A DNA stretch of 64,000 nt from Alkalihalobacillus pseudalcaliphilus (GCF_028610675.1 NZ_JAQQWS010000004.1:284755-348754), one strand, 5' to 3'; positions 1 to 8,882 are shown, counted from the first letter of the stretch. Numbers and translations are program-made. Notes: a model not told the origin generated them from the letters alone.

Positions 1-585
1 GACGTATCAAATAATGAAAAGAAACTAGCCTTATCGTTTTGGGAGATTGTCTTGACTTCAATCGGAGAACTATCTGCTTTAAAAGAACTACTTGTTGAAT
101 CAGGTAGAGCAGATAGAAACAGAATTGGCGTGATAGGGACATCAATGGGGGCGATAACCACATTAGGTGCATTAAGCCAATATCCTTGGATACAGTCAGC
201 TGTATCTTTAATGGGGACCGCTTATTATCAGCAATTCGCAAAAGCGCAAGTTGATATGATGGAAAAACAAGGTGTTCCTATTGATGAGGGTATGAAAGAA
301 TTGGTTTTAAGCAAGCTACAACCATTTGATTTATCTAGTCAATTAGAGAAACTAGCTAGTAAGCCGCTTTTAATTTGGCATGGGAAACAGGACCAAGTCG
401 TACCTTCTTATTTTTCAGAGCAGTTATATCAGTCAGTACAACAACAATATCAGCATACACCAGAACATTTAAAATTAATTGTAGAAGAGAAGACAGGTCA
501 TAAGGTTTCAAGGCATGCTGTTTTGCAAGCCGTTCAATGGTTTAATCAACATCTAATAAAAGAAAAGCAGTCAGCAATGAGCTAA
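1..585 (+). CDS. Alpha/beta hydrolase, YitV-like (5' end outside window)
   Basis: Esterase-type alpha/beta hydrolase. The reading frame is open from base 1, so the N-terminus lies upstream; the TTG at 52 is probably internal. The visible part has the nucleophile elbow GTSMG, a putative acid in GKQDQVVP and a late His in TGHKVS, giving a full Ser-Asp-His set. Length and spacing fit the YitV/dienelactone-hydrolase-like family. It sits 8 bp before a YitT-family gene, which resembles the yitT-yitV neighbourhood of B. subtilis (known order, from memory). The substrate is unknown. Confidence is high for the fold and moderate for the YitV assignment. Confidence 0.8.
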   Translation, partial: DVSNNEKKLALSFWEIVLTSIGELSALKELLVESGRADRNRIGVIGTSMGAITTLGALSQYPWIQSAVSLMGTAYYQQFAKAQVDMMEKQGVPIDEGMKELVLSKLQPFDLSSQLEKLASKPLLIWHGKQDQVVPSYFSEQLYQSVQQQYQHTPEHLKLIVEEKTGHKVSRHAVLQAVQWFNQHLIKEKQSAMS

Positions 586-593
586 TTGATCCT

Positions 594-1427
594 ATGAAAC
601 GAACATTAGTGAGCGAAATCAAAAAGACTTTTGTTGTGATTTTAGGGGCTATGTTTATTGCAATGTCTTTAAATTTCTTCTTAATACCAGCGAATGTTTT
701 TGCAAGTGGCTTCACAGGGATTTCTCAGTTACTTGCCACGGTTATTCCATTATCAACAGGCATTACCCTATTTCTATTAAATATTCCTGTGGCGATTATT
801 GGTTGGTTTAAAGTAGGGAAAAGCTTCACTGTTTATAGTTTCTTAAGTGTTGTTAGTACAACCATCTTCCTTGAGGTAATACCTATCATTCAATTTTCAC
901 CAGATATTATATTAAATGCTGTGTTTGGTGGTGTCATCACGGCGATAGGGGCAGGAATCACGTTAAAGGTAGGGGCTTCTTCTGGTGGCCTAGATATCAT
1001 CGCCCTATTATTAGCTAGATATAACGATCGTCCGATTGGTATCTACTTCTTCATCTTAAATGGACTCATTGTTGTAGCGTCTGGTATTATGTTTGATCCT
1101 GAAAAAGCTCTGTATACACTTGTAACGTTGTATGTCACTTCTAGAGTCATAGATACCATTCATACGCGCCATGTTAAGTTAACAGCTTTTGTTGTAACTA
1201 AACAGCCAGAGCAAGTGAAAGAACGAGTTTATAATCATTTTGAAAGAGGGATAACTAGAGTAGAAGCAAAAGGAGGTTATACTTCTGAAAAAAGCGAAGT
1301 GCTTATGATTGTGTTAACGAGATATGAATTGTATGACTTAAAAGAAGTATTAAAGCAGACTGATCCAATGGCCTTTACAAATATTATTGAAACAACAGAA
1401 GTGTTCGGGTTGTTTCGAAAAGACTAA
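594..1427 (+). CDS. yitT: YitT family membrane protein (DUF161/DUF2179)
   Basis: Polytopic membrane protein of 277 aa. About five hydrophobic helices fill residues 10-175, including the family-typical NFFLIPANVFASGFTG near residue 27 and KVGASSGGLDII near residue 125. A soluble C-terminal DUF2179-like domain (about 200-275) follows. The family is widespread in Firmicutes; its biochemical role is not established. The ATG at 594 has only a weak ribosome binding site and follows the upstream stop by 8 bp, suggesting translational coupling with the hydrolase. Next comes a BsuPI protein, matching the yitT-ipi order of B. subtilis. Confidence 0.9.
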   Translation: MKRTLVSEIKKTFVVILGAMFIAMSLNFFLIPANVFASGFTGISQLLATVIPLSTGITLFLLNIPVAIIGWFKVGKSFTVYSFLSVVSTTIFLEVIPIIQFSPDIILNAVFGGVITAIGAGITLKVGASSGGLDIIALLLARYNDRPIGIYFFILNGLIVVASGIMFDPEKALYTLVTLYVTSRVIDTIHTRHVKLTAFVVTKQPEQVKERVYNHFERGITRVEAKGGYTSEKSEVLMIVLTRYELYDLKEVLKQTDPMAFTNIIETTEVFGLFRKD

Positions 1428-1440
1428 AGGAGAGAGGCTT

Positions 1441-1989
1441 ATGAAAAAGTATATCTTTTCATTATGTATAGCGATGTTATGTATTGGTTTAGTTGCGTGT
1501 GGAACGGGTGACCAGCAAACAGGAAGTAATCCAAATGAGCCAGAAGATATAGAGACGCCAGAAGAGCAACCGTCTGATGAAGAAGAGCAAGCTATTGATG
1601 AAGGAGAGTGGGAATCGTTGAAATTCAAACTTGAGACAACGGAACAAGGGGGAAAGTTAGATGTGCAGATGACACTTACTAACGAAGGTTCTGAAGATAT
1701 GACGTTAACTTTTTCGTCAGGCCAACGTTTTGAAATTATCCTACTTGACCAAAATCAAGCGGAAGTTTATAGATACTCTGCAGATAAGATGTTTACGATG
1801 GCTTTAGAGCAAGAAGAATTAAAAGCGGGGCAGGACATTTCGTTTACAGAAGCGATTGATGTGAGCGGATTTGATTCAGGCTCTTATGAAGTAGTCGCTA
1901 CACTCGTCTTATATGAAATTAACGGGCAAGAAGTAGCGGATAGCCATGGATTAATTGAAAGCACTGAAACCGTGGAAATTGGCCAATAA
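1441..1989 (+). CDS. Lipoprotein with BsuPI (intracellular proteinase inhibitor-like) domain
   Basis: 182 aa, starting at ATG 1441 after the strong site AAAGGAGAG. An upstream in-frame extension to 1387 has no ribosome binding site. Residues 1-20 form a lipoprotein signal ending in the lipobox GLVAC, so the mature protein should be anchored outside the membrane. A Glu/Asp/Pro-rich linker (about 25-60) leads to a beta-rich BsuPI domain (about 65-170). B. subtilis Ipi, next to yitT, carries this domain as a cytoplasmic inhibitor. Here the domain is exported, which makes an extracytoplasmic role more likely (inference). Good terminator follows. Confidence 0.85.
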   Translation: MKKYIFSLCIAMLCIGLVACGTGDQQTGSNPNEPEDIETPEEQPSDEEEQAIDEGEWESLKFKLETTEQGGKLDVQMTLTNEGSEDMTLTFSSGQRFEIILLDQNQAEVYRYSADKMFTMALEQEELKAGQDISFTEAIDVSGFDSGSYEVVATLVLYEINGQEVADSHGLIESTETVEIGQ

Positions 1990-2012
1990 AAAAGAGCACT
2001 CAGAAAAACGTT

Positions 2013-2052
2013 AAAAGAGCAGTACTCTTATGAAGAGTATCTGCTCTTTTTC
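2013..2052 (+). terminator. Rho-independent terminator after the BsuPI lipoprotein gene
   Basis: A long stem, AAAAGAGCAG-TACTCTT pairing with AAGAGTA-CTGCTCTTTT around a short loop, ends in a T run. It lies 24 bp past the stop codon. Confidence 0.85.
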
Positions 2053-2223
2053 CATAACATATTAGGTTCGGTGCGAACTTAGAGCATGATTGGTCATTCT
2101 TGTTGGAAATCATGTGTTGCCGTGACTCCTTAGAGGGACTTAATGTTGAAATGCTCAGAGAATATACTTCAATAACTGCACAACCAGCAGGCGTGCACCA
2201 GCACTTAGGCAGAAAAATTATAT

Positions 2224-2265
2224 AAAAAGCTCTCCAAAAGCATGTGCTAACAGGGAGAGCTTTTT
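2224..2265 (-). terminator. Rho-independent terminator (works for the minus-strand operon)
   Basis: Inverted repeat AAAAAGCTCTCC / GGGAGAGCTTTTT, just beyond the 58-aa gene that ends the minus-strand operon. A/T runs on both sides mean it could act on either strand. Confidence 0.8.
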
Positions 2266-2269
2266 ACGA

Positions 2270-2446
2270 TTATGAATCTTTCCACTTAAGTTCAGCTTGC
2301 TTTTTGATGGCTGCTTTCACTTGATGCCAAGAGGAATGTTCATATGTTTCATTAGCACTGGAAGGGTGCTCAGTGTTTGGTTTTTGGTAGTGGGGCATCC
2401 AAAAATCAGCAAATTTTTCTGGTAAATCTGTCGCTTTCTTAGCCAT
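2270..2446 (-). CDS. Small hypothetical protein, 58 aa
   Basis: Starts MAKKATDLPEKF and ends AELKWKDS. The ATG at 2446 has a ribosome binding site (GGGAGGCT) at good spacing and lies 15 bp after the SNF2 helicase stop, so it is the last gene of that operon. It is hydrophilic and mixed in charge, with an aromatic and proline-rich middle (DFWMPHYQKP) and a basic helical C-terminus. No cysteines, no membrane segment. I do not recognise a family. Confidence 0.75.
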   Translation of the reverse strand: MAKKATDLPEKFADFWMPHYQKPNTEHPSSANETYEHSSWHQVKAAIKKQAELKWKDS

Positions 2447-2461
2447 ACAGAGAGCCTCCCT

Positions 2462-5446
2462 TTAGGTTGTTTGTAAATGGATTAACTCGACAATTTCATC
2501 ATTCGATAATTCTGTAACTCGGTTTTCAGATACTGTTAATACCTCATTAGCTAAGCCTTGCTTGCGCTGAAGCATTTGATCGATTCGCTCTTCTAGAGTT
2601 CCAATTGTTATAAATTTATGGACGGTCACATCCGATTTTTGACCAATTCTAAAGGCACGATCGGTTGCTTGATTTTCAACAGCAGGGTTCCACCAACGAT
2701 CATAGTGGATAACATGCGTAGCTGCTGTTAAATTTAAACCGACGCCTCCCGCCTTTAGTGAGAGTATAAAAGCGGGAATGTCTGGGTTTTCCTGAAAGCT
2801 CTTGACTGCTTCTTCTCGTTTAGAACGGGTAAGACTCCCGTGCAAAAAAGGGATTTCTTGTTGGAAGCGATCATGAAGTGCATCGGAAATAATCGTACCC
2901 ATTTCTTTATATTGCGTAAAAATTAACACCTTTTCTCGTCTATTTATCGTTATCTCTTGAATGAGGTTCATAAACGCATTCCACTTTTCAGAATCATGTT
3001 TTTCATAATCACGATCTTTTAAGAAGTGAGCAGGATGATTACATATTTGTTTTAATCTCGTCAAGCTTTTTAGAATAATCGCCCTTCTTTCAAATGAGTT
3101 AAGATCATCCAGTTTATTTAAGAGCTCATCAACAATCATTTGATATAACATAGCTTGTTCCACTGAAAGAGGGACACGGTGTGTCGTTTCGGTTTTAAGA
3201 GGTAAGCCGAGCTGTAAATATTCATCTGACTTTTTCCTCCTTAAAATAAATGGGAAAATAAGGTGCTGTAACTGTTTAAGCTTTTCTTCGTTTTGATTTC
3301 TTTCAATAGGCTGGATGAAGTCGCGTTGAAATTGATAATGTCTACCTAAGAGTCCTGGAATCAATACGTCAATTAATGACCATAATTCTCTTAATTTATT
3401 CTCGATAGGTGTACCGGTTAAAGCGATTCGGTGTTTAGCATGGATCGCTTTGATCGTCCTTCTTTGCTTCGTCTCAATATTTTTAATATGTTGTGCTTCA
3501 TCTAAAATTAAACCATTCCAGCTATAATCACTTAGCAGCTCTTGATCACGAACCGCCATTTGATAGGAGGTGAGTATTAAATCATATTCGTCCCAATGTG
3601 AATCATCTATCGGTAAACGAGAAGCGCCATGATGAATAAAGACCTTTAAGTCAGGTGCAAAGTTATCACATTCTATTTGCCAGTTAAAGAGTAGGGAAGT
3701 CGGGCAAATGAGTAAAAATGGTTGTCTCGAATGCTCTTCTTGTTGTTTGAGAACATGTAAGATATAAGCAATCGTCTGAATGGATTTCCCTAAGCCCATA
3801 TCATCAGCTAAGCAAGCGCCGAAGCCAGCACGCCTTAAATGGTATAACCACGAAGCACCTTCAAGTTGATAAGGTCTTAATGATCCACGGAGAGCATCTG
3901 GAATCGGAATATTTTCAGCTTTGTTTTGATAGAGACTGACTAATTGATCGGTCATTGAACGGTCCCACTGGATCTCAAAGTCAATTTCCTCTAAGCTCGC
4001 CGGAATCACTTCTTTTTGTTCATTAATCAACCAAGTATCTAAATAAGAAGCCTTTTTGCTCATCTGTTCCAAATGTTGCTTGAGTCGATTTGCTAAGGTT
4101 CTGTCCCATGCTAACCACTCGCCGTTCATATGGAGGAAAGGTTCATCACGGTTCACATACTCCCTAAACTCTTGCTCTGTTAGAACTTGGTCACCAATCG
4201 CAATCTGAAACGAAAATTGAGCTAAACTATGCCAGTCAACGATGGGATCCCCATTTGATTGATTTTCAGGGGTAGCCATTTGTAATTCGACCTTCATCTT
4301 CTTTTGCTCTAATAGTGATTTTGGAACAATTAATTTAAAACCTGCTTCTGAAGCCATCTCATCGTACTCGGTGTAAAGTTGATAGGCGAGCTGCGGAGCA
4401 AGGGCTATTTTCGGTTGAGTCATGCCGATTTCAGTCAAAAATGGTATCGCATTTTTGATGGCTTGCAAGTCATTTTTTAACAAAGGAATTGGATTTTGGA
4501 GCCATGGGTGGTTACCCTCGTATAAGTCGTCCATTCCTACGATTAAATTCGAGTTGGCCCGATCACTTACCGCTACCTGTACATACCAATCTTCATGAGC
4601 CTGTGCTGGCTCCAGCAATAATAATGCAGATTGAAAAGGCTTTGTTTGCTTGGTCCTAAGTTGTTCCTGTAATTTGTTAGCTGGTACAGTTGCTAGAACT
4701 TGTTCGTCTTTTAATAAGGTGGAAACAAGGGTTTCCCATTTCTTTGGTAATTCCTTTTTCCAATCATTGATGGCATGAATGACGTCATCTTCCTCACTTA
4801 ATTTACGCATGGCTGAATTAGTTAAGAGTGAGATTATTTCTTGTATCTTTTCATGAGCAGTCTTCGATTCGGCGGTTTGTTGCTTCATACTGGAAGGTTG
4901 TCTCATGTTAAGAGTAGATGGTGGTGCAGCTTGAGCCCATTTTTCGATAGGGAAATCCTCTAATACCCAATTACCTTGAGGATTAGGTAGAAAAGAGCCA
5001 GCCTTAATAAACGTTCTAATTTCAGCAAATAGGTCAAGCCAATAGCATAAGTCAGGAGCTATCTCCATCTGTTTCTCAGTAGACCAGTTAGTGAAAGTCA
5101 TCCAATGTTGAACGACCTCATCAACGGATAAGGCAATACCTTCAACTGGGAAGGAATAAGATGTCATCTGGTCCTCTGATTGATAAATGATCGATGAACC
5201 GGCGAGCGAATAGAACTGACGATCAACTAACGGGACATCCATAATCGCTTGACTAGAATCAATAAAGGTACCATAAAAAGAAAGCTTGTCGTGACGAAAT
5301 AATAAAAGCTTTAATTCAAATGGGTCATATAAAAATGGGTATTGAAAGTTGACTATTTGTTCATAACGAGCCTTCGGTTTGGCTTCTCCCCATATAAAAA
5401 AGCGGGCTTGTAACCAACCGCCATGGACAATAATTGATTCACTCAA
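2462..5446 (-). CDS. SNF2-family DEAD/DEAH ATPase (YwqA-like helicase)
   Basis: 994 aa. The N-terminal half (to about residue 500) resembles the SNF2-associated region of bacterial Swi2/Snf2 proteins. The ATPase core holds motif I ADDMGLGKS near residue 547, motif II DEAQH near 650, ALTGTPIEN, and helicase C with GGVGLNLTAA near 900 and motif VI TDRAFRIGQ. These are intact, so it should be an active dsDNA translocase. It overlaps the upstream gene by 8 bp. In B. subtilis the similar ywqA is paired with ywqB, which encodes a SWIM zinc-finger protein; the same pairing appears here, though the partner is shortened. Probable role in nucleic-acid remodelling or repair (family inference). Confidence 0.9.
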   Translation of the reverse strand: MSESIIVHGGWLQARFFIWGEAKPKARYEQIVNFQYPFLYDPFELKLLLFRHDKLSFYGTFIDSSQAIMDVPLVDRQFYSLAGSSIIYQSEDQMTSYSFPVEGIALSVDEVVQHWMTFTNWSTEKQMEIAPDLCYWLDLFAEIRTFIKAGSFLPNPQGNWVLEDFPIEKWAQAAPPSTLNMRQPSSMKQQTAESKTAHEKIQEIISLLTNSAMRKLSEEDDVIHAINDWKKELPKKWETLVSTLLKDEQVLATVPANKLQEQLRTKQTKPFQSALLLLEPAQAHEDWYVQVAVSDRANSNLIVGMDDLYEGNHPWLQNPIPLLKNDLQAIKNAIPFLTEIGMTQPKIALAPQLAYQLYTEYDEMASEAGFKLIVPKSLLEQKKMKVELQMATPENQSNGDPIVDWHSLAQFSFQIAIGDQVLTEQEFREYVNRDEPFLHMNGEWLAWDRTLANRLKQHLEQMSKKASYLDTWLINEQKEVIPASLEEIDFEIQWDRSMTDQLVSLYQNKAENIPIPDALRGSLRPYQLEGASWLYHLRRAGFGACLADDMGLGKSIQTIAYILHVLKQQEEHSRQPFLLICPTSLLFNWQIECDNFAPDLKVFIHHGASRLPIDDSHWDEYDLILTSYQMAVRDQELLSDYSWNGLILDEAQHIKNIETKQRRTIKAIHAKHRIALTGTPIENKLRELWSLIDVLIPGLLGRHYQFQRDFIQPIERNQNEEKLKQLQHLIFPFILRRKKSDEYLQLGLPLKTETTHRVPLSVEQAMLYQMIVDELLNKLDDLNSFERRAIILKSLTRLKQICNHPAHFLKDRDYEKHDSEKWNAFMNLIQEITINRREKVLIFTQYKEMGTIISDALHDRFQQEIPFLHGSLTRSKREEAVKSFQENPDIPAFILSLKAGGVGLNLTAATHVIHYDRWWNPAVENQATDRAFRIGQKSDVTVHKFITIGTLEERIDQMLQRKQGLANEVLTVSENRVTELSNDEIVELIHLQTT

Positions 5447-6689
5447 CGGTTTTCAACTCCTCAATAAAGGCTCGATAAGTTCGATACTTTTTCTTTAACT
5501 GTTCGATATAATCTAAAAATTCCTCGGTATTTTCTGTGTGCATATACAGCTTCTTTAATTGTTTAATATATTGGGCTGCTTGTTCGTAATGTACTCTACT
5601 TTTTTTCTCAATGAGACGTAAAGCATATTGATGAAAAATGGCTTTTGCCAGCTCGGGTTGCTTAAGGGCTAGCTGTTGAAGTAGTTCAAATTTATCTTGT
5701 TTAATTTTAAGAGGGTCCTTCTCCATCGTTAAAAAGAATGTCGCCACATCTGTATAATGACCAAAATCCATTAAGATTCGTGTATAAGTTAACGCAGCAT
5801 CAGGTTTATGGAGTCTCTTTTTTAATTCGGGTAAAAGCGTTTCAACCGCTTGTTGCTTTTGCTCGGCTGACAAATGCTCTAATAATGATTGCAATCGTTG
5901 ATAGTGTGGGGCCAAGAGCCATCTTTCCCAAATCTTTTGATGCTGATTCGGATCGTGATTTAGTTTGATTTTCACTTCATCATACAGAGCCTGAAGTGAA
6001 CCGTAATAGCTAGGGCTATGATGTCCAGTCCACAGTTTCTCAAACCAATTGGCTAATGTTTCGTAGGCTTTATCTTTTTTTAATAACTGAAAATGTGGGC
6101 TAACCTCAATTTCTTGCAAATCTTTAATTGTCATTAGTAGGTCCAAGGCAACCTCTTTATCCCCTTGATCAAGCAAAATATAACTGTAGACAATGCCAAC
6201 TTTTCGGTGTAATGGGCCGTCTAGCTGTTTGGAAGAGGAGATGAGATGATAAATAAATGCCCTCTTCGTTTGGTCAACTTGCACATAAAGTTCATATAAA
6301 AAAGGAGCCCATGGTTTTTTTAATTGATTTTGGTTTTCTAATAAAGTTAGTGTTGTTTCCGCCATAAACGTAAAATGCTCAGGCTTCTGATTTAAATAAT
6401 TCAGGAGGTAGTCCGTACATACTTGATAAAAATGTAAAAAGCGTCGTTCGTGCTCGACGTAGGACGCTTTGTCCGGTATTAAGTTAATCACTTCTTCTAT
6501 ATAATAAAAAATAAGAGCGGTAATTTGATCTTTGTATTGATGACTTAGTCTTTTGAGTAAGTCTTGTGTTACCCATTCAAGCTGGCCTTTTGTAAAATAA
6601 CGTGAAGAGATAAGCTTACGATACGTAGCACGAATGTCTGTATGTAAATGTTGATCTTGCCTGATGTCATTTGCTATGTATGAAGCCAT
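5439..6689 (-). CDS. YwqB-like helical protein lacking the SWIM zinc finger
   Basis: 416 aa, almost entirely helical, with a C-terminal LKKKYRTYRAFIEEL that matches the usual end of SWIM-family partners of SNF2 ATPases. The expected N-terminal SWIM motif (CxCx(n)CxH) is absent: only one Cys (VCTDYL) occurs in the whole protein. The start ATG has a near-perfect site (AAGGAGGG), so this is a real shortened protein rather than a misread start, and no SWIM-coding sequence was seen upstream. It heads the operon with the SNF2 gene and overlaps it by 8 bp. B. subtilis YwqB is about 120 residues longer (from memory). Confidence 0.8.
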   Translation of the reverse strand: MASYIANDIRQDQHLHTDIRATYRKLISSRYFTKGQLEWVTQDLLKRLSHQYKDQITALIFYYIEEVINLIPDKASYVEHERRFLHFYQVCTDYLLNYLNQKPEHFTFMAETTLTLLENQNQLKKPWAPFLYELYVQVDQTKRAFIYHLISSSKQLDGPLHRKVGIVYSYILLDQGDKEVALDLLMTIKDLQEIEVSPHFQLLKKDKAYETLANWFEKLWTGHHSPSYYGSLQALYDEVKIKLNHDPNQHQKIWERWLLAPHYQRLQSLLEHLSAEQKQQAVETLLPELKKRLHKPDAALTYTRILMDFGHYTDVATFFLTMEKDPLKIKQDKFELLQQLALKQPELAKAIFHQYALRLIEKKSRVHYEQAAQYIKQLKKLYMHTENTEEFLDYIEQLKKKYRTYRAFIEELKTVE

Positions 6690-6718
6690 GTTATCCCTCC
6701 TTAAATTCGTCCATTCCT

Positions 6719-6826
6719 CTATTGTACCTTTTCTGATTGATAAAAGAAAGGGAAGGCATGAAGGGCAACATGGAGAATGACAGGAATAAAAATGATAATG
6801 AATGTAAAAAAAGAACCGCCATTCAT
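6719..6826 (-). CDS. Possible 35-aa membrane peptide
   Basis: ATG at 6826 opens MNGGSFFTFIIIFIPVILH and ends with a polar YQSEKVQ tail, so one hydrophobic span is predicted. No clear ribosome binding site precedes it. It lies between a 47-aa membrane protein and the YwqB-like gene on the same strand. The composition looks protein-like, but the evidence is thin and it may be a chance ORF. Confidence 0.35.
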   Translation of the reverse strand: MNGGSFFTFIIIFIPVILHVALHAFPFFYQSEKVQ

Positions 6827-6918
6827 TTGAGATGAGCTTTTACGCCTATATAACTTGCACGTTTATGATGAGGGAAATAGCAGTTGAGTATTCTGAGGTT
6901 TAACGGAACAGGATAAAA

Positions 6919-7062
6919 TTATTTGAAAAAGAAGTGTATGGTAAGCAATGCTAACGTGCTCATTAACCAAATGATCATTTGGTATTTCGTTCTTTTGCCA
7001 GCAATTAATGAAGCGATTGAACCGACTACAAATAGAGTAATGAGAATGACCCAATCAGTCAT
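6919..7062 (-). CDS. Small membrane protein, 47 aa
   Basis: The ATG at 7062 follows a good site (AAAGGAG) at proper spacing. The protein begins MTDWVILITLFVVGSIASL and has two hydrophobic segments (about 4-19 and 28-45) joined by a basic loop GKRTKYQ, so both ends probably face outward (positive-inside rule). A longer overlapping ORF in another frame (6863-7054) has no such features. No family recognised. Confidence 0.65.
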   Translation of the reverse strand: MTDWVILITLFVVGSIASLIAGKRTKYQMIIWLMSTLALLTIHFFFK

Positions 7063-7148
7063 ATGTTTTTATCTCCTTTAAGTGTTTTTTTACTTTTATA
7101 CCAAATAAATGTTAATTATAGTAGGAGAATAGAATGAACCGGACGATT

Positions 7149-7445
7149 TCAAATCAAGGTGAGCAGTAAAACAGTTACAATACTTGCGATGACAACAATG
7201 AGTAAAGAAGAACCAAAGTAGGCAAAAACACCGGCAACGATGCCAGCTGTTATTGCCATCCACATCTGGTCTGTGGCAACAAGAATGCCAGGGAAAATGA
7301 GAGCACCTAATGCGGCATACGGCACATTTTTTAATGTTGCTTGAACAGGTTGAGGTAACTTTTTAGGATCAAAGAAAACAAGTGGTACCATTCTTGGTAT
7401 GTATGTAACAATCGCCATGCCGATAATAATAACCCATAAATTCAA
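7149..7445 (-). CDS. azlD: AzlD family branched-chain amino acid exporter subunit
   Basis: 98 aa with about four hydrophobic helices and the AzlD-typical YIPRMVPLVFF near residue 15 and LKNVPYAALGALIFPG near residue 38. AzlD is the small partner of AzlC; together they export branched-chain amino acids or analogues (family knowledge). Its ATG overlaps the azlC stop by 4 bp, so the two are translationally coupled. Confidence 0.92.
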   Translation of the reverse strand: MNLWVIIIGMAIVTYIPRMVPLVFFDPKKLPQPVQATLKNVPYAALGALIFPGILVATDQMWMAITAGIVAGVFAYFGSSLLIVVIASIVTVLLLTLI

Positions 7446-8143
7446 GTGAATGACTCCTTTCTCCTAAAGATGATTTCAACTCCAATGGAAGCGAGTAGTG
7501 TGGCAGAAACAATGGCCCATCCATCTGCTAAAAATTGTGATAACAGTCCATTTAGTAGTGCGGCACTAACAGCGAGAGAGATGACTTTGCCATTCCTTTT
7601 CATGTTTGGGACAAGCAGAGCGATAAAAAGGGCGTAGAGAGCAATTCCCATGCTTTCTTGAAGCAGGACAGGTAAACCTTGTCCGATGACAAAACCAAAC
7701 AAAGACATGCTGACCCAACTAAGGTAGCCGATCAGACCGACTCCGAGTATAAAGGAAGAGCTAGGTGTACCTTTTTTGGTCGTTATGACCGCAAAAGCTT
7801 CATCGGTAATAAAGAATGAATAGATGGCTTTAATGAAACGGTTGTCCTTTGCTGCTTTTTCACTTAAAGAGGCACTTAATAATAAGTGCCGGATATTCAC
7901 AATAAATGTTGTAAAGATAATTTCAAATCCTCCAGTTCCAAGAGCAATTAGATTAAGTGACATATATTGAGCAGCTCCAGCAAACACAAACATACTCATC
8001 ATAAGAGTCTCAAGCCAGGTAATACCTGTTGCTTTTGCTAATAATCCGAATGCAAGAGCGGCTGGAATGTAGCCAAAGGCGATGGTCGTTCCATATTGTA
8101 CGCCGTAAAGAAAATCAGAGGCGAGGCTTTCCTTTTTCATCAT
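7442..8143 (-). CDS. azlC: AzlC family branched-chain amino acid exporter
   Basis: 233 aa, mostly hydrophobic, with family features GYIPAALAFGLLA near residue 23 and AGAAQYMSLNLIALG near residue 55. It forms the permease with AzlD immediately downstream. It is transcribed away from an XRE-cupin regulator, the usual sign of local control. A perfect 14-bp palindrome in the shared promoter region (8217-8230) is a candidate operator. Confidence 0.92.
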   Translation of the reverse strand: MMKKESLASDFLYGVQYGTTIAFGYIPAALAFGLLAKATGITWLETLMMSMFVFAGAAQYMSLNLIALGTGGFEIIFTTFIVNIRHLLLSASLSEKAAKDNRFIKAIYSFFITDEAFAVITTKKGTPSSSFILGVGLIGYLSWVSMSLFGFVIGQGLPVLLQESMGIALYALFIALLVPNMKRNGKVISLAVSAALLNGLLSQFLADGWAIVSATLLASIGVEIIFRRKESFT

Positions 8144-8216
8144 GACACCCCCAAAAGTAATTCATTCCATGTATAATGTAATAAAAAGATGATTCAGAAT
8201 ATTATGTGATACAATA

Positions 8217-8230
8217 TATACTATAGTATA
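8217..8230. promoter_or_regulatory. Perfect 14-bp palindrome between azlC and its divergent regulator
   Basis: TATACTATAGTATA is fully self-complementary. It begins just after an extended -10-like TGATACAAT and ends about 20 bp before the XRE-cupin start codon. Its position fits an autoregulatory operator (inference). Confidence 0.5.
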
Positions 8231-8249
8231 CAAGTGATGGAGGCAAGTC

Positions 8250-8816
8250 ATGAATGAAAATAATGAGATGAACCATTTAATTGGAACTCGTTTAAAAAAG
8301 ATACGACATATGAAAGACTTGTCCTTAGAGGAGCTAGCTACTCAAACAGGGGTAAGTAAGCCAATGTTAGGGAAAATAGAACGAGGTATATCCAACCCAA
8401 CTGTTTCGACCTTATGGAAGATTGCGAAAGGGTTAGGCTTGCCATTTAGCTTTTTTATTGAGGAAGAACAAGAAGAGGTACAAATTGTTAAACGGGCCGA
8501 TGTAAAAAGCTTAACGAATCATGATGGCGGTTATGAGGTATTTCCATTGTTTGCTAAACAAGTCTTTAAACCATTTGAAATCTATTCTGCTCGATTGAAG
8601 GTAGGATATGGTTACCGGGCAGAAGCTCATTCGATTGGTGTGGAAGAATTCATCATGGTAGAACACGGGCAACTTCAGGTTGATGTTAATGAAGAAAGCT
8701 ATTGGGTTAGACAAGGGGAAGCGATTCATTTTAAGGCTGATCGCGAACATGTATACCGGGCAATAGGAGAGGTAGATTGTGAAATGACGATGGTCATTTA
8801 TTATCCGAGTGTATAA
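8250..8816 (+). CDS. XRE-family regulator with C-terminal cupin domain
   Basis: 188 aa. Residues 10-65 form an XRE/Cro helix-turn-helix (LSLEELATQTGVSKPMLGKIERG). Residues about 110-185 form a small cupin (YRAEAHSIGVEEFIMVEHG ... GEAIHFKADREHVY). This architecture usually senses a small ligand and controls a neighbouring transporter or catabolic gene. It is divergent from azlCD, so it probably regulates amino-acid export. Start ATG has GATGGAGGC upstream. The ligand is unknown. Confidence 0.9.
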   Translation: MNENNEMNHLIGTRLKKIRHMKDLSLEELATQTGVSKPMLGKIERGISNPTVSTLWKIAKGLGLPFSFFIEEEQEEVQIVKRADVKSLTNHDGGYEVFPLFAKQVFKPFEIYSARLKVGYGYRAEAHSIGVEEFIMVEHGQLQVDVNEESYWVRQGEAIHFKADREHVYRAIGEVDCEMTMVIYYPSV

Positions 8817-8850
8817 GAGTGGGATACTGATGGATAAAACGGTGTCCCCG

Positions 8851-8882
8851 AAAAAATGCAAGCACGATTGCTCGATGCTTGC
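8851..8882 (-). terminator. Terminator for the 201-aa minus-strand gene
   Basis: Read on the minus strand, GCAAGCA pairs with TGCTTGC and is followed by a run of six T. Confidence 0.65.

Noticed and set aside
6863..7054. 63-aa minus-strand ORF
   Set aside because: It overlaps the 47-aa membrane protein in another frame; only the latter has a ribosome binding site and membrane-protein pattern.
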